DNA of 52,994 bases from assembly GCF_027587205.1 (NCBI RefSeq), contig NZ_JAPDOD010000059.1:1-52994 (forward strand), written 5' to 3'. A program made the position numbers and the translations under genes. This document shows positions 17,310 through 26,018 of the stretch, in pieces. The stretch is from Solirubrobacter ginsenosidimutans. GTDB taxonomy: Bacteria > Actinomycetota > Thermoleophilia > Solirubrobacterales > Solirubrobacteraceae. Each line of letters begins with the position of its first letter. Position 1 is the first letter of the stretch. Under the pieces are notes generated by a model. That model did no database searches, had not been told where the DNA came from, and worked only from the letters and a program-made list of their open reading frames with translations.

Positions 17310-18697
17310 TCCTCGATCGTCGCAGGATCGTCGGCTGGGCTCGGCGCGTCGCGCCGCAGCGCCAAGAACGCGCCCGCGACCCCCGCCGCGATCAGTAGCG
17401 GCATCAGCGGGAGGTTGTAGCGGGCTTGGGAGACGACGATCGTGTGGATCGCCGTCGAGAACGCGACCGTGAGGAGCACCGCGGCGAGCAGCGGATCGCG
17501 GCGGCGGATCACGCCCGCGATCAGACCGATCCCGGCGGCCAGGACGAGCAGGACCTGCCAGATGCGCATCGGCGTCGAGATGTAGTGCACGCCGCCGCCG
17601 CGGTAGTAGAAGAACCACATCCGCTTGGCCTTCGCCCACTGCATCTTCGCGAACGCGAACGGCTGCGTGGTCGAGTAGTGCAACAGGTTCTTCTTGGCCT
17701 CCCTGTTGAGCGCGACGTCGCGCGGGAGGTCCGGGTGCTTGGCAGCGAAGAGCTCGAGCGCGTCGGCGGCCGGGATCTTGTACGTCTTGATGCCGTTGTA
17801 CTCGGGGTGCGCGGCCCGCAACTGGGCCTCGAGGTGCTCCTTCATCCCGATCGTCGTCCCGCCGCCGGGCAGGTAGGTGCCGACGAACAGCGCGGCCGCG
17901 CTGCCCTTCGTGACCGGGATGAAGCGACCCTCCTGGTTGGAGGCGTAGATCGTCCACGGCGCGAGGACGACGACGGCGGCGCCGGCCAGCACCGCGGGCG
18001 CGATCAGCGCCCGCCACGTGCGCGTCCGGATCAGCGCGATCAGCCCGCCGAGGCCGGCGATCAGGAACGGTACGGGCAGCAGGTCGGTGCGGGTGAGGAT
18101 CGTCAGCCCCAGCAGCGCACCCGCCGCGGCGTACCACCACAGCCTTCGGCGTTTGAGCGCGAGCGCGAGCGCGACGAACGCCGCCAGCAGCAGGAACGCC
18201 CCCAGCGGCTCGGAGAGCTGGTCGCCGGTCGCGCCGATCAGCGGCGGGTAGGTCCCGACGATCAGGCCCGCGAGGAGCCCCGCCCACGGCCCGACGACGA
18301 TCCACGCCAGCGCGATCGCGAGCGCGGTCGTCCCGGTCGTCAGCAGCGCCTGCTCCCAGTACGCCGAGCGGATGTCGTAGGTCTGCTTGTCGTGGGCCGT
18401 GCCGAAGAGCTTGTAGCCGACCGCGAAGAGCACCGGCGCGCCCGGCGGCCAGTGCAGCGGTTCCTTCATCTTCGTCGATGGGCTGCCGTAGTCGTGCTTG
18501 TCGACGATGTCGACCGCGAGCTTGCCGTAGGAGCGCTCGTCGGCGGACTGGTAGGCCGACCGCGGGTCGGCCGCGACGCGTGCGTTCAGGCCGAACGAGA
18601 GCAGCACGATCAGCCCGGCGAGGATGATGGGCAGACGCCGTTTCAAGCCCCCGAGGCTAGCCGCTCGGCCACTCGGACCGCCCGCGCGAGCCGTCAC
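17249..18697 (-). CDS. Polytopic glycosyltransferase family 39-like protein
   Basis: A 482-residue membrane protein with about 10-12 helices between residues 20 and 445 and a hydrophilic acidic tail (PADDPATIEEWNSDESAS). The first loop has YQSADERSYGKLAVDI near 49, the acidic position expected for GT-C enzymes of the PMT_2 type, and a later loop carries WPPGAPVLFA. A GTG at 18697 gives the longest product; a TTG about 48 bp further in, in front of KRRLPIILAGL, would also give a sensible cytoplasmic end. It is third of its kind in the window but lies away from the 5.4-11.7 kb locus. It is divergent from the phosphoesterase gene, and the LLM gene starts within its last 61 bp. Confidence 0.78.
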   Translation of the reverse strand: MTARAGGPSGRAASLGGLKRRLPIILAGLIVLLSFGLNARVAADPRSAYQSADERSYGKLAVDIVDKHDYGSPSTKMKEPLHWPPGAPVLFAVGYKLFGTAHDKQTYDIRSAYWEQALLTTGTTALAIALAWIVVGPWAGLLAGLIVGTYPPLIGATGDQLSEPLGAFLLLAAFVALALALKRRRLWWYAAAGALLGLTILTRTDLLPVPFLIAGLGGLIALIRTRTWRALIAPAVLAGAAVVVLAPWTIYASNQEGRFIPVTKGSAAALFVGTYLPGGGTTIGMKEHLEAQLRAAHPEYNGIKTYKIPAADALELFAAKHPDLPRDVALNREAKKNLLHYSTTQPFAFAKMQWAKAKRMWFFYYRGGGVHYISTPMRIWQVLLVLAAGIGLIAGVIRRRDPLLAAVLLTVAFSTAIHTIVVSQARYNLPLMPLLIAAGVAGAFLALRRDAPSPADDPATIEEWNSDESASGTAVARATPAS

Positions 18698-18712
18698 ACA
18701 AAGATCTCAGCA

Positions 18713-18727
18713 ACTACGCACCGTAGT
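18713..18727. promoter_or_regulatory. Inverted repeat in a divergent intergenic region (possible operator)
   Basis: ACTACG-CAC-CGTAGT is a perfect 6-bp inverted repeat with a 3-bp spacer. It lies in the 67-bp region between the divergent starts at 18697 (-) and 18765 (+). Such short dyads in shared promoter regions are often regulator sites, but no dedicated regulator gene is adjacent. Confidence 0.3.
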
Positions 18728-18764
18728 CACATCCGGCGCGCGGGCGCTGCATAGCTTGGCGCGC

Positions 18765-21590
18765 GTGTTCACCGATACTCATCCCGCCTTAAGACACCTC
18801 ACACCCCGCGTGCTGCTCGCCGCGGGCCTGACGATCGTGCTGCTCGTCGCGATCGCCGTCAATGCCGCCTCCCAGCAGGGCGGCGACACCCCGCCCGTGT
18901 TCGATCCGGAGAGCCCGCGCTTCACGCTGGCCATCGTCCCCGACACGCAGTACCTGCTCGACAACGAGCGCGGCGACTCCGAGCCCGTCAACGACGCATT
19001 CGACTGGATCGTCGCCAACCGCGCCAAGGAGAACATCGCCTTCGTCGCCGGCCTCGGCGACATCACGCAGGACGCGACCGCGGGCGAGATGGCGCGCGCC
19101 GACGCGGCCTACCAGCACCTCGACCGTGCGCACATGCCCTACAGCGCGCCGACCGGCAACCACGACATCCGCTCCGGCGACGACCAGCGCGGCGACACGC
19201 CGTACATCCGCACGTTCGGCCCCGACCGCTACAAGGACGACCCGACCTTCGGCGGCGCCTCCCCGGGCGGCTACAACACGTTCCACATCGTTCGCGCGGC
19301 AGGGCGCGAGTTCATGATCCTCGCGCTCGACTGGCGTCTCTCGAACACCGGCTACGCCTGGGCACAGTCGGTGCTCGACGCGCACCCGAAGATCCCGACG
19401 ATCGTCACCACGCACGAGATCGTCAACAACGACACGGGCACGCCGCGGCTGTTGACCTACGGCCAGCAGCTGTGGGATCGCCTGATCCGCAAGAACGACC
19501 AGATCTTCCTCACGCTCAACGGCCACTACTGGCCGGTCGGGCGCATGACGATGAAGAACGACTTCGGCCACGACGTCCAGATGAACCTGGCCAACTACCA
19601 GGACAAGTACTACGGCGGCGCGGGCATGATCCGCACCTACGCGTTCGATCTGCGGCGCAAGACGGTCGACGTCTCGACGTTCTCGCCGTGGGTGATGCAG
19701 ACCCCGATCGTCGACCGCACGCCGTTGATGGAGGAGATGATCGAGAAGACCGACGCGCAGAACCGCTTCAGCCTGCCGCTCGACCTCGACACCCGCTTCG
19801 GCACGGCCGCCGAGCCCGCCGAGGTCTCCACCGAGAAGCTGCTCGTCCCGGGCACCGTCGCGCTGTGGCGCCCGCAGAAGACCGACGCCGGCGGCGTCGC
19901 CGACCTCTCCGGCAACGGCAACGACCTGACGCCGGTCACGCTGGCGGGCGGCGGCACGCTCGACCTCGTCGACGACCACCGGACCGACGCACCGTCCAAG
20001 CAGAGCCTGAAGTTCACCGGCGGCACGAACCCGTCGCGCGGCACGTACCTGAAGACCGGCGACGCCGCCCCGCTCAACAAGATGACGTTCGAGCACGGCT
20101 ACACGATCGAGGCCGTCTTCAAGCTCCCGGCCGGCTGCTGCCAGGTCAACGGCTGGATGGGCCTGCTCGGGCAGATGGGCACCGGCGCCGACCTCGGTCG
20201 TACGCAGGGCAACCCGCGCGAGCCCTCGATGCAGCTCGACCTCTCCCAGGCCGCCGAGCTGCAGTGGGCGATCTGGCCGCTCAACCGCGGCGACAACACC
20301 ACCAGCTGGGGCCACCTGATGGACACCAACCGCTGGTCGCACGTCGCCGTCGTCAACGACGGCCGCTTCATCGACATGTACATCGACGGCTCTTTGAATC
20401 ACCGCGTCCCGTCCACGGAGGCGATCGGCATGGGCAGCACCGGCCGCCCGTGGATGCTCGGCGCCTCGAACGAGAACAACATCATCTCGCAGACGTTCAA
20501 TGGGCTGGTCGGTGACGTGCGCGTCGTCGACCGCCCGTTGCACCCGAGCCAGTTCCTGATCTCGCGCACGACCTCGACCGTGCAGGCCAAGACGGCCGTC
20601 CTCGACCGCGGCCGTCATGAGGTCGCCATCACGCTCGCCGGGGCCGAGTCCGCCGCCGGCACGATCGAGACCTCGCTGCTGGTCCCGTGGACGGGCCAGC
20701 GTGTGTCGCTCGGCACGCAGCCCTACAAGGTCGAGTCGGCCGCCGGCACCACGATCCGTCTGCCGCTCGGCGACGCCGACTACCGCGAGCTCGTCCAGGG
20801 CCGCGCCGAAGGCACCCGCGTCATGATCAAGGTCGACGGCGCCCGCGCGATGCTGCACCTCAGCGCGCCGGGCAACGAGGGCCAGGCTCCGACCACGACG
20901 GCGGCTCTGTCGCCCGCACCGGTCGGCGGCGAGTACGTCGACCCGACGGTCACGCTGACCGCGGTGAGCGCCGACGGCGCCGCCGTCGACCACACCGAGT
21001 ACCGCATCGACGGCGGCGAGTGGACGGCCTACACGGCGCCGTTCGCGGTCAAGGTCGCCGGCGCCCACCTGCTCGAGTACCACTCCGTCGACAAGGCGGG
21101 CAACGTCGAGGAGCCGAAGCCGCTGACCTTCAGCGTCCACCTCCTTGCCACGCCCGTCGGCGGCACCGCGGGCGGCGACGTTCCCGCCACGCTCGCGCTG
21201 ACGTTGGCCGCGCCGGCGAAGTTCGGGGCGTTCACGCCCGGCCTGGACAAGGCCTACACGGCCACGGCGTCCGCACAGGTGGTCTCGACCGCCGGCGACG
21301 CGGCGCTGTCCGTCGCCGATCCGAGCAGCACCGCTCCGGGCCACCTCGTCAACGGCGCGTTCTCACTCGCCGAGGCGCTCGAGGCGAAGGCGACGAGCAC
21401 CGGCGGCACCGTCACGGGGGACTTCACGCCGCTGGGCGCGGGCGCGCTCGGACTGCTCACCTACGGCGGTCCGGTCTCCAATGACACGGTGGAGCTCTCG
21501 TTCCGCCAGAAGATCACCGCCGCCCAGCCGCTCCGCACCGGCGGCTACAGCAAGGCGCTGACCTTCACCCTCTCGACCACTACCCCTTAG
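18765..21590 (+). CDS. Extracytoplasmic metallophosphoesterase with LamG-like and Ig-like modules
   Basis: A 941-residue exported or membrane-anchored protein. A hydrophobic helix spans about 15-34 and a calcineurin-like phosphoesterase domain about 53-330. Metal-ligand motifs are IVPDTQY (Asp60), GLGDIT (Asp99), GNHD (Asn132, His133), TTHEI and NGHYW. A concanavalin-like LamG module follows (about 360-600; DLSGNGNDLTPV, YTIEAVFKLPAGCC). An Ig-like module with VDHTEYRIDGGEWTAY and SVDKAGNVEE comes next, then a C-terminal beta domain. The substrate could be a nucleotide, phospholipid or teichoic-type polymer; it is not predictable. GTG at 18765 is preferred because the longer frame would run into the divergent gene. 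The protein ends without a sorting signal. A GC-rich hairpin lies 10 bp after the stop. Confidence 0.82.
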   Translation: MFTDTHPALRHLTPRVLLAAGLTIVLLVAIAVNAASQQGGDTPPVFDPESPRFTLAIVPDTQYLLDNERGDSEPVNDAFDWIVANRAKENIAFVAGLGDITQDATAGEMARADAAYQHLDRAHMPYSAPTGNHDIRSGDDQRGDTPYIRTFGPDRYKDDPTFGGASPGGYNTFHIVRAAGREFMILALDWRLSNTGYAWAQSVLDAHPKIPTIVTTHEIVNNDTGTPRLLTYGQQLWDRLIRKNDQIFLTLNGHYWPVGRMTMKNDFGHDVQMNLANYQDKYYGGAGMIRTYAFDLRRKTVDVSTFSPWVMQTPIVDRTPLMEEMIEKTDAQNRFSLPLDLDTRFGTAAEPAEVSTEKLLVPGTVALWRPQKTDAGGVADLSGNGNDLTPVTLAGGGTLDLVDDHRTDAPSKQSLKFTGGTNPSRGTYLKTGDAAPLNKMTFEHGYTIEAVFKLPAGCCQVNGWMGLLGQMGTGADLGRTQGNPREPSMQLDLSQAAELQWAIWPLNRGDNTTSWGHLMDTNRWSHVAVVNDGRFIDMYIDGSLNHRVPSTEAIGMGSTGRPWMLGASNENNIISQTFNGLVGDVRVVDRPLHPSQFLISRTTSTVQAKTAVLDRGRHEVAITLAGAESAAGTIETSLLVPWTGQRVSLGTQPYKVESAAGTTIRLPLGDADYRELVQGRAEGTRVMIKVDGARAMLHLSAPGNEGQAPTTTAALSPAPVGGEYVDPTVTLTAVSADGAAVDHTEYRIDGGEWTAYTAPFAVKVAGAHLLEYHSVDKAGNVEEPKPLTFSVHLLATPVGGTAGGDVPATLALTLAAPAKFGAFTPGLDKAYTATASAQVVSTAGDAALSVADPSSTAPGHLVNGAFSLAEALEAKATSTGGTVTGDFTPLGAGALGLLTYGGPVSNDTVELSFRQKITAAQPLRTGGYSKALTFTLSTTTP

Positions 21591-21599
21591 TCGCGGGTG

Positions 21600-21631
21600 G
21601 GCGCGGCGCTGCGTGTCTGCGGCGCCGCGCC
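21600..21631 (+). terminator. GC-rich stem-loop after the phosphoesterase gene
   Basis: A perfect 10-bp stem (21600-21609 with 21622-21631) and a 12-nt loop begin 10 bp after the stop codon. No T-run follows, so it would be a non-canonical (L-shaped, GC-rich) terminator of the kind common in actinobacteria. It lies just outside the left end of the palindromic element and is not part of it. Confidence 0.5.
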
Positions 21632-21638
21632 GGTGGGT

Positions 21639-22125
21639 CGAAAGTCAACTGCTCCGGTGAGGGAGGGGGCGGTTTCGGTGCACCCTCCGGGACTGGCTGC
21701 CGCGTTCCGCCCAGTGGCCGGGCTCCCACGCCCATGTGCCTCCGAGACTGACCGTCGAGCTACGGGCCACGGAGACAGAAAGGGCGTTCTCACGCACGCC
21801 GATCACCCGGATGCCGCGGTCTGCGAGGGGGTGGGGTCAAAAAACGTCCTGACAGGAAGCTTTTTGACCCCACCCCCATCAACGCGCCAGCTCGACCAGT
21901 GCGAACCTGATCGAAACCTGCGCACGGGCCCTCAAACGCGCACGGTCGACCACGGCGACCGGGACGAGTCGTGTGCGGGACACACTTTCAATGCCACGCC
22001 CGTAACTGCCGGTATCCCAGCACGGCACTTCGAGCCAGCAGAGCCGCGCCGCGCAGCGGACTCACGGCAGGCAGCAACGAAGGGCGCGCCACTCCCCTCC
22101 CCCCACCCGGCGCAGTTGATTTTCG
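21639..22125. repeat. Long noncoding palindromic element, copy 2
   Basis: This is the second copy of the element at 807-1286, in the same orientation and again between two convergent genes. The termini 21639-21656 and 22107-22125 are inverted repeats; the four termini in the window share GAAMRTCAACTGC. The block 21765-21809 matches copy 1 (934-978) at 43 of 45 positions, 21880-21918 matches 1039-1077 at 37 of 39, 21930-21945 is identical to 1089-1104, and 22102-22119 is identical to 1263-1280. The apex differs: 21827-21843 pairs perfectly over 17 bp with 21861-21877, enclosing a second small dyad (21847-21857). No target-site duplication or transposase is visible. Confidence 0.85.
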
Positions 22126-22139
22126 GCCTTCGCCGCGCG

Positions 22140-22562
22140 CTAGTCCGTGGGCTCGTAGACGGCGGAGCGCTCCGCCCGGCTCCCGCCCGCGTCGAGATCG
22201 ACGTACAGCTGCGCGATGCCCGAGCCGCCGAAGACGAAGCCGCTGACCTCGCCGAGGTCCCACACGTAGTGGCGCTTGCGCTGCCCGATCCTCGACGGCG
22301 GCCCCAGCGTCCGCCGGAGACTCGCCGGCGAAAGGCCGATCAGGGCATGCGAGTCGACCGCCGCGTGCGCTTGGTCGCGCATGGCGCCGCCGTCGCGCGT
22401 GGCCGTGGCCGCGCGGAACGCCGCGCCGCTGAACTCGGTCTCGGCGAACACGTCGCTCGTGGCGACGAGGTGCGCGCACAGCGCCGCCACGGCGAGTAGA
22501 CCGAGCGTGGCGACGATCGCCGTCGCGCGGCGCGTCCCGGCGATGACCTGACGCCCCGTCAC
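22140..22562 (-). CDS. Small membrane-anchored protein, possibly SmpA/OmlA-like fold
   Basis: A 140-residue protein of unknown function. One hydrophobic helix lies at about 13-34 behind a short basic N-terminus. The external part has GLSPASLRRTLGPPSRIGQR near 76-95, which resembles the helix-turn-LG-P segment of SmpA/BamE-type domains, then YVWDLGEVSGFVFGGSGIAQLYVDLD, which looks like beta strands. The GTG at 22562 lies 59 bp after the ABC permease stop on the same strand, so it may be the last gene of the ABC operon. The assignment rests on a short motif only. Confidence 0.6.
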   Translation of the reverse strand: MTGRQVIAGTRRATAIVATLGLLAVAALCAHLVATSDVFAETEFSGAAFRAATATRDGGAMRDQAHAAVDSHALIGLSPASLRRTLGPPSRIGQRKRHYVWDLGEVSGFVFGGSGIAQLYVDLDAGGSRAERSAVYEPTD

Positions 22563-22621
22563 GGGCGCAACCCTAGTCCACAGGGAGGAGCACCGGACCG
22601 GCGCTCCTCCCCAATGGACGT

Positions 22622-25162
22622 CTATTCGGTGGTCACCGCGCGCAGCACGTCGACCTTCGACGCGCGGCGCGCGGGTGGGATCGAGGCCACGACGCCCGCG
22701 ATCGCCGCGAGGATGAAGAACGTGATCAGCGACCCGATCGGGAGCACGAACACGAAGCCCTCGTCGGCCAGGGGCCGCGAGACGATCAGCGAGAACACGA
22801 TCCCGAGCACGGTGCCGAGGATCGCGCCGATCCCCGCGGTGATCACCGACTCGATCGTCACCATCCGCCGGACCTGCCAGCGGCTCATGCCGACCGCGCG
22901 GAGCATGCCGAGCTCGCGCGTGCGCTCGTGCACGGAGAGCGCGAGCGTGTTGACGATGCCCAGCAGGGCGACGATCACCGACAGCGCGAGCAGGGCGAAG
23001 ACGAGGCCGAGCAGCTGGTTGACCGCCGCGGCCTGCTTGTCCTTGAACTGATCGATGGTCAGCGCGTCGGTCTGCGGGAAGGCCTTCAGCGCGGCGTCGG
23101 CGCTGCGGGCGAGCTTGTCCGGGTCGGTCCCCTCGACGGCCGCCGCCGCCGCGAACGCGAGGTTCTTGGAGTCCCACTGCGACGCCAGCGTCTGCGCGGT
23201 GAGGATGACGGACGAGGTCAGGCCCGCCTGGTTCTTGAAGGTGCCGGCGATCTTGTAGGTCGCGGTCTTGCCGAGCGGAGTGGTGAACGAGATGTTCTGG
23301 CCCACGGCCTTGTCGTGCGACTTGGCCCAGTTGAAGTCGACGAGCGCCTGCGAGTCGGTCAGGCCGCTCAGCGAGCCCGCGTCCCCGTGGTCCCACTTCA
23401 GCTTCAGGACCGAGCCGATCGTTGCCGGGTCGACCCCGGTCACGGCCTCGTTGGAGCCGTCGAAGACGCCGGTGGAGAAGCGCACCGCGGATACGTCCTC
23501 GATGCCTGGCACCGAGGCCACGGCATCGGCCGCTTTCTGCGGGATCGGCGAGAAGCCGTCCTGGTTCTGCACGATCAGCGCGGCCGTGACCTGGTCGTCG
23601 ATCGTCTTGTCGACCGACCCGCGGATGCCCGCGGCGAACACGGTGACGAGGACGACCAGCGCCAGGCCGACCATCAGCGCCGCGGCGGTGACCGCCGTGC
23701 GCTGCGGCTGGCGGATCGCGTTCTCACGCGCGAGCTTGCCGGGCAGGTTGCCCGCCATCGGCGCGCCGAGGACCCGCGCGAGCGGCTGCACGAGCAGCGG
23801 CGCCAGGAACGCGACGCCGAACATCATCAGGATCGCGCCGAGGCCGAGCAGCGACGCGGCGGCGGAGGTCGCGTCGATCCCGCCGAAGAGCCCGAAGAAG
23901 AGCGCGAGCAGGCCCAGGCCCATCAAGGCGATCGAGCCGATCACGCGGCGGCGGCGCAGGTGGCCGACCCCCGGTAGGACCGCGTCGCGCATCGCCGTGA
24001 CCGGCTCCACGCGGGTCGCGCGGCGCGCCGGCACGAAGCCGGACACCATCGTCGCGAGGACGCCGATGATCAGGCCGATGATGACCGTGCTCGGCGAGAT
24101 CACCAGGCCGGTCGTGCCGAGGTCGATCCCGAACGCCTTCAGCATCGCCGCCAGCGCGGGCGCGAGCGCGATGCCGACGAGCACGCCGAGGATCGACGCG
24201 ATCACCCCGACCGCGAACGTCTCGATCAGCACCGAGCGCAGGATCTGCCGGCGCGAAGCGCCCAGCACCCGCAGCAGCGCGAACTCCTTCGTCCGCTGCG
24301 CGACGGTCACCGTGAACGTGTTGAAGATCAGGAATCCGCCCACGAGCAGCGCGACGGCGGCGAACACCAGCAGCGCCGTCCGGATGAAGCCGAGCGCGTC
24401 TGAGAGGTCCTGCGCCTGCTGCTCGGCGGCCTCCTTGCCGGTGCGCACGTTGAAGTCGCTCCCGAGCTCCTTCTTCAGGGCGGCCTTGACCGTGTCCGGC
24501 GAGTTGGAGCCGGTGGAGACCGAGATCGAGTCGTAGCCGTCGTGCCCGGTCATCCGCTGCGCCTCGGGCAGCGTCATGACCACGAGCTTCGCCCCGGCGA
24601 GATTGTCCTTGCCGTCGAGCGTCGCGACGCCGGAGACCTTGTACTGCTTCGCGGGGGCGTCGGAGGTCACGGTGACCGTGTCACCGACCTTGAAGCCGTA
24701 CTTCTTCGATGTCCCGCGGTCGATCGCGACCTCGTCGGCGGACTGCGGGGCGCCGCCGCTCGGGTACTCCAGCGACTGGAAGATCTTCTCCTGCGACGCC
24801 GAGACGATCAGCGTCGGCGGGCCGTTGGAGGTGATCGGCTTGCCGTCCTTGTCCAGCAGCGTGCCGTCGGAGCTGACGCTGCCCTCGGCGACCTTGACGC
24901 CCGGGGTCGCCTTGACCTTCGGGAGCGTGTCGGAGGGCATCGTCGGCGGAGACGAGAAGTCGGCCTTGACCGCCTGGTGGGCCTCGACGTCGACGTCGAC
25001 GCCCTGCGCGGTGCGCTCGAAGAGGTTCTTGAACGAGGCGTCGATCGTGTCGGTGAAGACCAGCGTGCCGACCACGAAGGCGACGCCGATGACGACCGCG
25101 AACCCCGTCAGGACCGACCGTAGCTTGCGCGACAGCAGGCCCTTCAAAGCGAGCTTGGTCAT
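22622..25162 (-). CDS. ABC transporter permease with two FtsX domains (MacB-like)
   Basis: An 846-residue membrane protein with the duplicated layout of large FtsX permeases: helix 1 at about 18-40 (LRSVLTGFAVVIGVAFVVG), an extracellular MacB-type periplasmic domain (about 45-265), an FtsX helix triplet (270-410), a central helix pair (440-490), a second external domain (530-700), and the final triplet (715-840). It carries QRTKEFALLRVLGASRRQI and ERTRELGMLRAVGMSRWQV, the coupling motifs that contact the ATPase. These transporters act by mechanotransmission, exporting or releasing peptides or lipoproteins rather than pumping through a channel. The cognate ATPase gene is 71 bp upstream, with a small hairpin (25186-25206) between them. 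Confidence 0.92.
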   Translation of the reverse strand: MTKLALKGLLSRKLRSVLTGFAVVIGVAFVVGTLVFTDTIDASFKNLFERTAQGVDVDVEAHQAVKADFSSPPTMPSDTLPKVKATPGVKVAEGSVSSDGTLLDKDGKPITSNGPPTLIVSASQEKIFQSLEYPSGGAPQSADEVAIDRGTSKKYGFKVGDTVTVTSDAPAKQYKVSGVATLDGKDNLAGAKLVVMTLPEAQRMTGHDGYDSISVSTGSNSPDTVKAALKKELGSDFNVRTGKEAAEQQAQDLSDALGFIRTALLVFAAVALLVGGFLIFNTFTVTVAQRTKEFALLRVLGASRRQILRSVLIETFAVGVIASILGVLVGIALAPALAAMLKAFGIDLGTTGLVISPSTVIIGLIIGVLATMVSGFVPARRATRVEPVTAMRDAVLPGVGHLRRRRVIGSIALMGLGLLALFFGLFGGIDATSAAASLLGLGAILMMFGVAFLAPLLVQPLARVLGAPMAGNLPGKLARENAIRQPQRTAVTAAALMVGLALVVLVTVFAAGIRGSVDKTIDDQVTAALIVQNQDGFSPIPQKAADAVASVPGIEDVSAVRFSTGVFDGSNEAVTGVDPATIGSVLKLKWDHGDAGSLSGLTDSQALVDFNWAKSHDKAVGQNISFTTPLGKTATYKIAGTFKNQAGLTSSVILTAQTLASQWDSKNLAFAAAAAVEGTDPDKLARSADAALKAFPQTDALTIDQFKDKQAAAVNQLLGLVFALLALSVIVALLGIVNTLALSVHERTRELGMLRAVGMSRWQVRRMVTIESVITAGIGAILGTVLGIVFSLIVSRPLADEGFVFVLPIGSLITFFILAAIAGVVASIPPARRASKVDVLRAVTTE

Positions 25163-25233
25163 GCCGTCACCGCCTCGTGGGTCCCAGGGCCACGCGTGTG
25201 GGCCCTCGCTTTCCGGTTGCCTGGGTCGGTCAA

Positions 25234-25953
25234 CTACGCCACGGCCTTCATGAGGTCGAGGACGCCCTCGGCGTCGGTGCCGGCGCCGTCGTGGACGACC
25301 ACGCCGTCCCGGAGCACCACGATCCGGTCCGCGACCGCCGCGGCCTGCGCGTCGTGCGTGACCATGATCACCGTCTGGTCGAACTCGTCGACCGCCTGGC
25401 GCAGCAGCCCCAGCACCTCCTCGGAGGAGTGCGAGTCGAGGTTGCCGGTCGGTTCGTCGGCGAACAGTACGGCGGGCCGGTGCACGAGCGCGCGCGCCAC
25501 CGCGACGCGCTGCTGCTGGCCGCCGGAGAGCTCCGCCGGCCGGTGCGAGAGCCGGTCGCGCAGCCCCACGGTGTCGATCAGCTGGTTCAGCCACGCCTCG
25601 TCCGGCGAGCGGCCCGCCAGCGTCAGCGGCAGGGTGATGTTCTCCTCGGCGGTCAGCACCGGGACGAGGTTGAACGCCTGGAAGACGAAGCCGAGGCGGT
25701 CGCGCCGCAGCTTCGTCAGGCGCTTGTCGTCGAGGCCTGCCAGCTCCTGCCCGTCGATCACCACGGAGCCTGACGTGGGCTTGTCGAGCCCCGCCAGCAG
25801 GTGCATCAGCGTCGACTTCCCGGAGCCCGACGGGCCCATGATCGCCGTGAACTGGCCGGCGGGGAAGGACAGCGTCACACCGGCGAGCGCGTGGACCGCG
25901 GTCTCGCCTTCGCCGTAGGTACGGCGCAGGTCGGCCGTCGAAACGATGTTCAT
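25234..25953 (-). CDS. ABC transporter ATP-binding protein (MacB/LolD family)
   Basis: A 239-residue ATPase with Walker A GPSGSGKST near 40, the Q-loop in VFQAFNLVP, signature LSGGQQQR, Walker B VLFADEPTGNLD, and the H-loop TVIMVTHD. The QAFNLVPVLTAEENITLPL segment is typical of the MacB/LolD/FtsE group that partners FtsX-type permeases such as the one downstream. ATG at 25953 is used; a second ATG at 25965 would add four residues. A stem-loop separates it from the response-regulator gene, so it may have its own promoter within the 65-bp gap or be made by partial read-through. Confidence 0.93.
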   Translation of the reverse strand: MNIVSTADLRRTYGEGETAVHALAGVTLSFPAGQFTAIMGPSGSGKSTLMHLLAGLDKPTSGSVVIDGQELAGLDDKRLTKLRRDRLGFVFQAFNLVPVLTAEENITLPLTLAGRSPDEAWLNQLIDTVGLRDRLSHRPAELSGGQQQRVAVARALVHRPAVLFADEPTGNLDSHSSEEVLGLLRQAVDEFDQTVIMVTHDAQAAAVADRIVVLRDGVVVHDGAGTDAEGVLDLMKAVA

Positions 25954-25977
25954 AGTGGGAAGCATCGTCGCTGAAAG

Positions 25978-25999
25978 GGCAGCCGCGTGTGCGGCTGCC
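25978..25999 (-). terminator. Stem-loop between response regulator and ABC ATPase genes
   Basis: A perfect 9-bp stem (25978-25986 with 25991-25999) with a GTGT loop. On the minus strand it is followed by CTTTC, a weak pyrimidine tract. It sits 19 bp after the stop of the LuxR regulator and 24 bp before the ATPase start, so it is a candidate terminator or attenuator splitting regulation from transport. Confidence 0.55.
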
Positions 26000-26018
26000 T
26001 CGTTAAACCCGGGTAGGG

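Noticed and set aside
21597..22499. 300-codon plus-strand open frame spanning palindromic copy 2 and the end of the next gene
   Set aside because: It runs antisense through the small membrane-protein gene and through the inverted-repeat arms; no family features. It is a GC-driven shadow.
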